Assembly (NCBI GenBank): GCA_016781225.1
Contig: JADDQT010000109.1
Coordinates: 1 to 6,784 of the forward strand
Length of the DNA stretch: 6,784 nucleotides
Direction: 5' to 3'
DNA from: Actinomycetota bacterium
GTDB lineage: Bacteria; Actinomycetota; Acidimicrobiia; Acidimicrobiales; GCA-2861595
A program made the position numbers and the translations under genes. A model generated the notes under the pieces. That model ran no database searches. It was not told the origin of the DNA and saw only the letters and a program-made list of their open reading frames with translations. Of this stretch, positions 1-5,001 are shown in pieces. Each line of letters starts with the position of its first letter. Positions within the stretch are counted from its first letter, which is position 1.

Positions 1-477
1 CGCGCCGAGCGGGTGGGCGGGTCGGGCCGGTGGGTCCCGGCCACGCTCGACCTAAGGACGGCTGTCACGAACTCCCGGCTCGACCAGACCTACAACACCC
101 CGGCCCTCGCCACGCTCTACCTGCTCGCCGACCAGGTCGAGTGGATGCTGGCCGGCGGTGGTCTCGAGTGGGCGGCGTCACGGACGGACCGCTCGGCCGA
201 GCACCTGTACGGGTGGGCGGAGTCGTCGTCCTACGCCTCTCCGTTCGTGGCCAAGCCCGACGAGCGCAGCCACGTCGTGGGCACCATCGACCTCAACGCC
301 TCCGTCGACGCCGAACAGGTCTGCCAGGTGCTGCGGGCCAACGGGATCCTGGACACCGAGCCCTACCGCAAGCTGCGCCGCAACCAGCTGCGTGTCGCCA
401 TGTTCCCCGCCATCGAGCCCGACGACGTGGCCGCGCTCACGGCCTGCGTGGACCACGTGGTGGAGCGACTCGCATAG
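1..477 (+). CDS. serC: Phosphoserine aminotransferase, C-terminal part (5' end outside window)
   Basis: This PLP-dependent class V aminotransferase makes 3-phosphoserine from 3-phosphohydroxypyruvate and glutamate in cytosolic serine biosynthesis. The frame is open from base 1 and ends at TAG 475-477, giving 158 codons of a family of roughly 370 aa. The N-terminal half with the PLP lysine lies outside the window. Recognisable C-terminal motifs are DQTYNTPALATL (near bases 85-120), a GGLEWAASRT stretch, VVGTIDL, and the block ILDTEPYRKLRRNQLRVAMF followed by PAIEPDDV (about 345-430). These match the mycobacterial-type SerC subfamily as I remember it. The GTG at base 13 is internal and is not the start. 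The gene converges on the minus-strand genes to its right. No truncation other than the window edge is seen. Confidence 0.9.
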   Translation, partial: RAERVGGSGRWVPATLDLRTAVTNSRLDQTYNTPALATLYLLADQVEWMLAGGGLEWAASRTDRSAEHLYGWAESSSYASPFVAKPDERSHVVGTIDLNASVDAEQVCQVLRANGILDTEPYRKLRRNQLRVAMFPAIEPDDVAALTACVDHVVERLA

Positions 478-576
478 CAATTCACCCGGGCGGGCCACCG
501 GCGCGTCTGAAACAGCGTCGAGCTCCGGCGTCACATTGGGCGAAGTGCATCCGCCCGGTCGACCTGGCCAGTGGGG
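478..576. other. Convergent intergenic spacer
   Basis: About 100 bases separate the serC stop from the stop of the broken minus-strand gene. I looked for a bidirectional terminator. There are only short palindromes (CCCGGG near 486, GGTCGACC near 557) and no stem followed by a T-run, so termination for either gene is not explained here. Confidence 0.5.
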
Positions 577-1147
577 CTAGTTCGCTCGAACCCGTACGAA
601 CATCCGGTTGAAGCCGGCGATGCCGCCAATCTCAGCACCGATCTCCAGCACCGAGTAGTTCGTCAGCCAATCAGGTATGGAGGGCACGGGGATCTTGGCG
701 ATCGCGTCCTGGAACGCCTCGGTGAAGTCGAACTTCCGCGAGTAACCAACCGCTTCGCTTCCCTCAGCCGGAATGCCTGCATCGGGGCTCAGGACCGGAC
801 CGACGGCACTCCGCGAGGCGACCAGGCCTTCAGCCTCGGGCTGAGATCCTCGACTTCCACGGACAATTCGCCCCCCGCATGGTGCAGTGTGACCACCTCG
901 CGCTTCAGGCCGATCCTGAACGCCTCCTGGTACTCGTACGTCGTGGGTTCTGGACGGCATCGCACGTTGGGCGGCAGCAACCAAGTAGCCATGAACGCAG
1001 GAGGCTCGACATCGAGCAAGCTCCGCTCCAGACCGAGGACGTAACACCCGTTGGGCTTCTCGCCCGTTATGCGCACGAGGAGGAACTCCCCACGTGATAC
1101 GCCTTGGCGTTCTCTACGGCCGCCAGTTCTCTATCCATTGACGCCAT
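577..1147 (-). pseudogene. Unrecognised gene with two single-base frameshifts (about 190 aa if repaired)
   Basis: I do not recognise the family. Reading starts at ATG 1147-1145 behind a good SD and runs MASMDRELAAVENAKAYHVG, then hits a stop. The next frame continues coding-like as GEFLLVRITGEKPNGCYVLG and on through PPAFMATWLLPPN, YEYQEAFRIGLKREVVTLHH and GGELSVEVEDLSPRLKAW, until TGA 789-791. The third frame then gives SRKFDFTEAFQDAIAKI, DWLTNYSVLEIGAEIGG and FNRMFVRVRAN, ending at TAG 577-579. Both shifts are in the sense of one missing base. The first fits a run of four G (plus-strand C 1088-1091) that would have been five. The second lies between about 792 and 822. Adding two bases makes 573 nt, exactly 191 codons. 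No signal peptide or membrane span is visible, so it is probably a soluble mixed alpha/beta protein. Codons are less GC-biased than in ilv. Real decay and assembly indels are both possible. Confidence 0.6.
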
Positions 1148-1150
1148 CAG

Positions 1151-1158
1151 TTCCTTCC
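1151..1158 (-). promoter_or_regulatory. Ribosome binding site of the broken gene
   Basis: On the minus strand GGAAGGAA stands 3 nt before ATG 1147-1145 (GGAAGGAACTG-ATG), with the AAGGA core 4 nt away. It decides the start: it favours ATG 1147 over ATG 1138 and over the GTG at 1076, which lies in the shifted frame and has no comparable site. It also supports this having been a real gene. Confidence 0.6.
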
Positions 1159-1171
1159 GGTGTTCTCACGA

Positions 1172-1396
1172 CTATGCCGACTCCTCGTACGTGACGAGGC
1201 GCAAGTCGTCGAACTCGGCGAAGGGCAGGCTGTGCTCGCCCGCCAACCGGCCATGGCCTCGGTCGTCGGCGATTTGCCATGACCTTTCGAAGGCCCTGCG
1301 CAGGATGGCCAGCTGCCTCGCCGTGAGGCGGTCGACGTTGCGCCTGAAGCGGAGTCGCTCGGCCGGCCGGCGTGGGCTGGGCGTACCGACGGCCAT
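1172..1396 (-). CDS. Small hypothetical protein with weak tyrosinase N-terminus resemblance
   Basis: This is a 74-aa ORF from ATG 1396-1394 to TAG 1174-1172. Residues about 18-58 (RRNVDRLTARQLAILRR, DDRG, then AGEHSLP) resemble the N-terminal pattern of bacterial tyrosinase-family proteins, where the His of an AGxHG-like motif is the first type-3 copper ligand. Here that His would be H55, but no further copper ligands (such as an LPWH motif) follow, so an oxidase activity cannot be supported. It could be a truncated remnant or an unrelated small protein. No clear SD precedes the ATG; the frame is open back to a stop at 1451-1453 without a better start. Its stop lies 24 nt before the ATG of the broken gene in the same orientation, which suggests co-transcription. 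Only moderate confidence that it is expressed. Confidence 0.4.
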   Translation of the reverse strand: MAVGTPSPRRPAERLRFRRNVDRLTARQLAILRRAFERSWQIADDRGHGRLAGEHSLPFAEFDDLRLVTYEESA

Positions 1397-1440
1397 CGGT
1401 GAGGACGCTAGATCAGCTGAGTCCCCGCGGCAACGGGTTC

Positions 1441-1461
1441 GCTCCTCGCTCTACGAGGAGC
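1441..1461 (-). terminator. Hairpin just after ilvC
   Basis: A perfect 8-bp inverted repeat (GCTCCTCG / CGAGGAGC) with a 5-nt loop begins 6 nt after the ilvC stop. It sits where a terminator of the ilvBNC transcript would be expected. No T-run follows on the minus strand (next bases GAACCCGTTG), so it is either a T-less actinobacterial terminator or an mRNA 3'-end stabiliser. Confidence 0.45.
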
Positions 1462-1466
1462 TCGCG

Positions 1467-2492
1467 CTACCCGCCGCTGACGTCCTGGGGCCGCTCCTTG
1501 CCGGCGGATATGAACGGCATCATCTGGCGCAGCTCGGCGCCCACCCTCTCGATGGGGTGCTCAGCGCCCTTGGCCCGCAGCTCCTTGTAGCGGGGGCGCC
1601 CGGCGCGGTTCTCGGCGATCCATTCCTCGGCGAACTCCCCGCTGCGGATCTCCTCCAGGATGCGAGCCATCTCCTCCCGAACGGCCGGCGAGATGATGCG
1701 CGGGCCCCGAGTGAGGTCGCCGTACTCGGCAGTGTCGGAGATGGAGTAGCGCATGCCGGTGATCCCGTGCTCGTACATGAGGTCGACGATGAGCTTGAGC
1801 TCGTGCAGGCACTCGAAGTACGCCGACTCGGGCTGGTAGCCGGCGTTCACCAGAGTCTCGAAGCCGGCCATGACCAGCTCGGTGATGCCGCCGCAGAGCA
1901 CCACCTGCTCCCCGAAGAGATCGGTCTCGGTCTCCTCCTCGAAGGTGGTCTCCAACACCCCGGCCCGCGTGGCTCCCAGGGCATGGGCGTAGGACAGGGC
2001 CAGCTCCCGAGCCTTGCCCGATGCGTCCTGGTCCACGGCGATGAGCGACGGCACGCCTCCGCCGGCGGAGAACTCGCGCCGCACCAGATGGCCCGGACCC
2101 TTGGGCGCCACCATGGCCACGTCCACCCCGGCCGGTGGGTGGATCTGGTCGAATCGGATGTTGAAGCCGTGGGCGAAGAGGAGAACGTCGCCGTCCTCGA
2201 GATGGGGTGCGATCGACTCCTCGTAGGCCGACTTCTGCTCGGTGTCGGGGAGCAGCATCATGATCACGTCTGCTTCGGTGGCGGCCTCGGCGAGCGACCG
2301 CACGCTGAGCCCGGCCGCTTCGGCCTTGGCCTTCGACGACGAGCCCTCCCGCAGCCCTACCCGGACGTCGATCCCCGAGTCGCGCAGGTTGAGGGCGTGG
2401 GCGTGGCCCTGTGAGCCGTATCCCATTACGGCCACCTTGCGGCTGCCGATGAGGCCGGGGTCGGCGTCGTTCTCGTAGAAAATCTCTGCCAT
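1467..2492 (-). CDS. ilvC: Ketol-acid reductoisomerase, class I (short form)
   Basis: It converts acetolactate or acetohydroxybutyrate to the dihydroxyacids of valine and isoleucine synthesis, using NADPH and Mg2+, in the cytosol. The protein has 341 aa, the usual class I length. The N-terminal Rossmann domain carries GYGSQGHA at 24-31. The loop after beta-2 has R48 and S51-S53 (GLREGSSS), typical of NADPH preference. Active-site elements of the family are all present: H108 (AHGFN), K131 in PKGPGH, D191 and E195 in DLFGEQ, E227 and E231 in FECLHEL, and S252 in YSISDTAEYG. The start is ATG 2492-2490, giving MAEIFYENDADPGLIG, which matches the family N-terminus. It begins 5 nt after the ilvN stop, and its likely SD lies inside the ilvN 3' end. 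It is the last gene of the ilvB-ilvN-ilvC operon and appears intact. Confidence 0.97.
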   Translation of the reverse strand: MAEIFYENDADPGLIGSRKVAVMGYGSQGHAHALNLRDSGIDVRVGLREGSSSKAKAEAAGLSVRSLAEAATEADVIMMLLPDTEQKSAYEESIAPHLEDGDVLLFAHGFNIRFDQIHPPAGVDVAMVAPKGPGHLVRREFSAGGGVPSLIAVDQDASGKARELALSYAHALGATRAGVLETTFEEETETDLFGEQVVLCGGITELVMAGFETLVNAGYQPESAYFECLHELKLIVDLMYEHGITGMRYSISDTAEYGDLTRGPRIISPAVREEMARILEEIRSGEFAEEWIAENRAGRPRYKELRAKGAEHPIERVGAELRQMMPFISAGKERPQDVSGG

Positions 2493-2497
2493 GGGGG

Positions 2498-3022
2498 TCA
2501 GCCCACCTTTCCACTCACGCTGCGCAGGCGCGGTGCCTGGCGCTCCAGCTTGGGCAGCGCCACCCTCCCGGTGCGCTGCACGTCGTCTATCCCGAACGGG
2601 CGCATGAGGTCCTCGAAGTCGTCGATGGTGTCGGGGTGGCCGGCCAGCATGACCGTGACCTCGTCGTGGCCCACGTCCACGATCCTGCCCTCGAACACCT
2701 GCACCAGCTCGATGACCTGGCTGCGGGTCCCCGACTCGGCTCGTACCGTGACGAGTGCCAGCTCCCGCTCCACCGACTGCTGCGGCGCCAGCTCGTCGAT
2801 CTTCACTACGTTGATGAGCTTGAACAGCTGCTTGGTTATCTGCTCCAGCGGCTTGGACTCCACGTCGACCACCACCGTGATGCGGCTGAAGCGCTCATCG
2901 TCGGTGGGTGCCACGGCCAGCGAGTAGATGTTGAAGCCGCGGCGCGCGAACAGGCCGGCCACCCGGGTGAGCACGCCGGCCTTGTTCTCCACCAGGACGG
3001 AGAGGGTGTGGTGCTTGGCCAC
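2498..3022 (-). CDS. ilvN: Acetolactate synthase small (regulatory) subunit
   Basis: This is the regulatory subunit of acetohydroxyacid synthase. In this family it raises activity of the catalytic subunit and confers valine feedback inhibition. It has 174 aa starting at GTG 3022-3020 (read as Met: MAKHHTLSVLVENKAGVLTR). The GTG is chosen because it begins the family N-terminus and lies 2 nt after the ilvB stop (TAG-CG-GTG). The much longer frame upstream is an antisense-frame artefact over ilvB. The N-terminal ACT domain spans about residues 4-78 with LVENKAGVLTRVAGLFARRG and FNIYSLAVAPTDD. N13, G16 and N31 correspond to residues used for valine binding in E. coli IlvH (N11, G14, N29), so feedback control is probably kept. 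The C-terminal domain (about 85-160) has ELALVTVRAE and GRIVDVGHDEVTVMLAG. It ends at TGA 2500-2498. It looks intact. Confidence 0.96.
   Translation of the reverse strand: MAKHHTLSVLVENKAGVLTRVAGLFARRGFNIYSLAVAPTDDERFSRITVVVDVESKPLEQITKQLFKLINVVKIDELAPQQSVERELALVTVRAESGTRSQVIELVQVFEGRIVDVGHDEVTVMLAGHPDTIDDFEDLMRPFGIDDVQRTGRVALPKLERQAPRLRSVSGKVG
2503..2512 (-). promoter_or_regulatory. Likely ilvC ribosome binding site inside the ilvN 3' end
   Basis: GGAAAGGTGG on the minus strand ends 10 nt before the ilvC ATG and overlaps the last codons of ilvN. The position implies that ribosomes ending on ilvN pass over or deliver to the ilvC start, that is, translational coupling. Confidence 0.5.
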
Positions 3023-3024
3023 CG

Positions 3025-4752
3025 CTAGCGGCCGCCCTCGCCCTGGGAGGGGTCGAGGATTATGGCGTCGTTGGGACCGCCGGCAGGCACCATCGGGTAC
3101 ACCTTCTCGGTCGAATCGGTGCGGAAGTCGACGACCACCGGACGGTCGTCGATCTCGTTTGCCTTGTCGATGGCGGCCTGCACCTCGTCGGGGTGCTCGA
3201 CGCGAAGCCCGACGCAGCCCATGGCCTCGGCCCACATCTTGTAGTCGGGCAGGTCGGGCGAGAGGTAGACCTCGGAGTAGCGCTCCTCGTAGAACAGCTC
3301 CTGCCACTGGCGGACCATGCCCAGGTAGGCGTTGTTGAGGATGGCCACCTTGACCGGGATCCTTTCCGAGGCTGCTGTAACCAGCTCCTGGGCCGTCATC
3401 TGGAAGCAGCCGTCGCCGTCGACGGCCCACACCATGCGGTCCGGACGGCCCACCTTGGCACCGATGGCGGCGGGGACGGCGAAGCCCATGGTGCCGAGGC
3501 CTCCGGAGTTCACCCACGTGTAAGGGTGGTCGAACCTCCAGTGCTGCGATGCCCACATCTGGTGCTGGCCCACACCGGACACCACGATCGTGTCGTCGGG
3601 TGTGGAGTCTCGGAGCTGCTCGACGACGTACTGAGGCTTCAGGGCGCTGTCCTCCTCGAAGGACTGCTCGTAGTGCAGGGGGAAGTCCCGCTGCCAGGCC
3701 CGCACCTGCGCCAGCCACTCGCTCCGGTCGGGCTGAGCCGCAGCCCCGCCCATGGCCTCGATGGCGGCCACCATCTCCTCGATGACCGCCCGGCAGTCAC
3801 CGACAATGGGCACGTCGGGGCGGCGCACCTTGCCCTGCTCGGCAGGGTCGATGTCGACGTGGATGATCTTGGCGTCGGGGGCGAAGGCCGACACCTTGCC
3901 CGTGACCCGGTCGTCGAAGCGCGAGCCCAGGGCGATGAGGAGGTCGGCCTTCTGCATGGCGGTGACAGCGGTGTAGTTGCCGTGCATGCCGGGCATGCCC
4001 AGGCACAGCTCGTGGCTGTCCGGGAAGGCACCGCGCGCCATGAGGGTGGTGACCACGGGGATGCCGGTCATCTCGGCCAGAGCCCGTAGGGCCTCGGCGG
4101 CACGGGCCTTCAGGATGCCCCCGCCTGCGTAGATCACCGGCCGACGGCTCTCGGCGATCAAACGGGCCGCCTTGCGGATCATCCCCGGCTCACCCTGCGA
4201 GCTGGGCGTGTACCCGGGCAGGTCGACCGCCTCGGGCCAGTACCAGTCCATGGTCTGGTTGGAGATGTCCTTGGGGACGTCCACGAGCACCGGGCCCGGG
4301 CGGCCGGTGGTGGCGACGTGGAACGCCTCCCGCACGATCTGAGGGATGTCCTGCGGATCGGTGACGAGCCAGTTGTGCTTGGTGACGGGCATGGTGATGC
4401 CGGTGGTGTCGCATTCCTGGAAGGCGTCGCTGCCGATGGCCGAGTAGGCCACCTGTCCGGTGATGACCACCATTGGGATCGAGTCCATGTAGGCGTCGCA
4501 GAGCGGAGTGACGATGTTGGTGGCCGCCGGCCCGCTGGTGACCATGGCCACCCCCGGTCGCCCGGTCACGTGGGCGTACCCCTCGGCCATGTGGCCCGCC
4601 CCCTGCTCGTGGCGCACCAGGACGTGGCGGATGCTCGAGTCGATGATGGGGTCGTAGACCGGGAGGATGGCACCGCCCGGCAGGCCGAACATGACTTCGG
4701 TGCCTTCCATCTCGAGGCTCTTGATGAGGGCTTGGGCCCCGGTCAGCTTCAT
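3025..4752 (-). CDS. ilvB: Acetolactate synthase large (catalytic) subunit
   Basis: This ThDP-, FAD- and Mg-dependent enzyme condenses two pyruvates to acetolactate, or pyruvate plus 2-ketobutyrate to acetohydroxybutyrate, the first common step of valine, leucine and isoleucine synthesis. It has 575 aa, a normal length. Catalytic E49 is in RHEQGAGHMAEGYA. The middle FAD-binding domain shows GSRFDDRVTGK at 277-287. The C-terminal ThDP motif runs from GDG (446-448) to NN (473-474). W483 in MVRQWQELFY is the conserved channel tryptophan. ATG 4752-4750 (MKLTGAQALIKSLEMEG) is chosen because it has a GGAG SD 7 nt upstream and matches the family N-terminus. The frame is open to 5001, but that extension crosses the leader peptide and attenuator and is not protein-like. 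At the position of plant Pro197 the residue is Ala102 (GQVAYSAIG). The gene is controlled by the attenuator just upstream, and ilvN follows after 2 nt. Confidence 0.97.
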   Translation of the reverse strand: MKLTGAQALIKSLEMEGTEVMFGLPGGAILPVYDPIIDSSIRHVLVRHEQGAGHMAEGYAHVTGRPGVAMVTSGPAATNIVTPLCDAYMDSIPMVVITGQVAYSAIGSDAFQECDTTGITMPVTKHNWLVTDPQDIPQIVREAFHVATTGRPGPVLVDVPKDISNQTMDWYWPEAVDLPGYTPSSQGEPGMIRKAARLIAESRRPVIYAGGGILKARAAEALRALAEMTGIPVVTTLMARGAFPDSHELCLGMPGMHGNYTAVTAMQKADLLIALGSRFDDRVTGKVSAFAPDAKIIHVDIDPAEQGKVRRPDVPIVGDCRAVIEEMVAAIEAMGGAAAQPDRSEWLAQVRAWQRDFPLHYEQSFEEDSALKPQYVVEQLRDSTPDDTIVVSGVGQHQMWASQHWRFDHPYTWVNSGGLGTMGFAVPAAIGAKVGRPDRMVWAVDGDGCFQMTAQELVTAASERIPVKVAILNNAYLGMVRQWQELFYEERYSEVYLSPDLPDYKMWAEAMGCVGLRVEHPDEVQAAIDKANEIDDRPVVVDFRTDSTEKVYPMVPAGGPNDAIILDPSQGEGGR

Positions 4753-4758
4753 GAGGGT

Positions 4759-4763
4759 TCTCC
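4759..4763 (-). promoter_or_regulatory. ilvB ribosome binding site
   Basis: GGAGA on the minus strand sits 6 nt before ATG 4752-4750 and a few bases after the T-rich tail of the attenuator. It fixes the ilvB start against the long upstream extension of the frame. Confidence 0.75.
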
Positions 4764-4765
4764 GG

Positions 4766-4796
4766 AAATGAAACGACCTCCCGGCTGGGAGGTCGT
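4766..4796 (-). terminator. ilvB attenuator (rho-independent terminator)
   Basis: On the transcript, ACGACCTCCC-AGCC-GGGAGGTCGT forms a perfect 10-bp stem with a 4-nt loop, followed directly by TTCATTT. It ends 13 nt before the ilvB ATG and begins 26 nt after the leader-peptide stop. Its placement between a branched-chain-rich leader peptide and the structural gene makes it the terminator element of a transcription attenuator: it should form when branched-chain aminoacyl-tRNAs are plentiful. This is read directly from the sequence; the regulatory logic is by analogy with other ilv leaders. Confidence 0.88.
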
Positions 4797-4798
4797 GG

Positions 4799-4821
4799 GC
4801 ACGCGCGAGGGGTCGGCGTGC
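4799..4821 (-). promoter_or_regulatory. Leader pause-type hairpin
   Basis: A 6-bp inverted repeat (GCACGC / GCGTGC, loop 11 nt) starts 1 nt after the leader-peptide stop codon. It lies where a pause or protector hairpin sits in amino-acid attenuators. Its loop CGACCCCTC closely resembles the 5' arm of the terminator (CGACCTCCC) and could pair with the terminator 3' arm. The 6-bp stem is short, so the structure is plausible but not proven. Confidence 0.5.
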
Positions 4822-4822
4822 G

Positions 4823-4858
4823 CTAGGTGACGAGTACGAGGATGCGGTAAGCGGACAT
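4823..4858 (-). CDS. ilvB operon leader peptide MSAYRILVLVT
   Basis: This is an 11-residue ORF, ATG 4858-4856 to TAG 4825-4823. Residues 6-10 are Ile-Leu-Val-Leu-Val, encoded ATC CTC GTA CTC GTC, so starvation for any of the three end products should stall ribosomes in one short block. It is followed by a hairpin and a strong terminator before ilvB, as expected of a cis-acting attenuation peptide; the peptide itself probably has no function. No Shine-Dalgarno is visible upstream (CTTCTGCCCAGCC-ATG). Synthesis of an ilvBNC leader peptide without a ribosome binding site has been described in Corynebacterium glutamicum, which supports the call. The longer frame upstream (to 5134) is the shadow of ilvD. 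Confidence 0.82.
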   Translation of the reverse strand: MSAYRILVLVT

Positions 4859-4869
4859 GGCTGGGCAGA

Positions 4870-4899
4870 AGTGTGACAGTCCCTGAGCCACTCTGGCAA
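4870..4899 (-). promoter_or_regulatory. Possible ilvB promoter
   Basis: On the minus strand TTGCCA (4894-4899, 5 of 6 to the -35 consensus) is followed after 18 nt by CACACT (4870-4875), a weak -10. Transcription would start within a few bases of the leader-peptide ATG, consistent with the lack of an SD there. The -10 is poor, so this is a suggestion only. Confidence 0.35.
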
Positions 4900-4949
4900 G
4901 TCGCCGGCGGCTGTAGGGGCGCCCCAAGGCGCCGGACCAGCTGCCGGCC

Positions 4950-4991
4950 AAGAAAGGAGAGCGCCGGAGGCGGCCGGCTCCGCTGGCCGCC
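4950..4991 (-). terminator. Possible ilvD terminator hairpin
   Basis: A 7-bp GC stem (GGCGGCC / GGCCGCC, loop 9 nt, 4969-4991) begins about 10 nt after the ilvD stop. A short T-rich run TTTCTT follows some 13 nt later, which is far for an intrinsic terminator. If it works, it separates ilvD from the ilvB control region; if not, ilvD transcripts read into the attenuator. Confidence 0.35.
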
Positions 4992-5001
4992 GGAGGCACA
5001 T

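Noticed and set aside
571..1044. A 157-aa plus-strand ORF in the 478-1466 region
   Set aside because: The minus-strand frames over the same bases give much more protein-like segments (KREVVTLHHAGGELSVEVE, LEIGAEIGGIAGF); the plus frame is Ser/Arg-rich with no SD.
1067..1095. Programmed -1 frameshifting at CAC GTG GGG AGT
   Set aside because: No X XXY YYZ slippery heptamer is present in the right register, no clear downstream stimulatory structure was seen, and a second independent frameshift makes decay or sequence error simpler.
1104..2414. A long plus-strand ORF opposite ilvC
   Set aside because: It is the antisense shadow of a high-GC gene; its composition is His/Gly/Leu/Val repeats and it has no recognisable motif, whereas the minus strand encodes a full IlvC.
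2498..3718. A 406-aa minus-strand ORF covering ilvN and part of ilvB
   Set aside because: Only the last 174 codons, from GTG 3022, are IlvN. The upstream part is an Arg/Gly-rich shadow of ilvB in another frame and starts inside the catalytic gene.
4759..4900. T-box riboswitch upstream of ilvB
   Set aside because: The leader is too short and I see no T-box sequence or specifier stem; the leader peptide with attenuator explains the region.
4753..5001. N-terminal extension of IlvB from ATG 5001
   Set aside because: It crosses the leader peptide, hairpin and attenuator, is not protein-like, and ATG 4752 has an SD and matches the family N-terminus.
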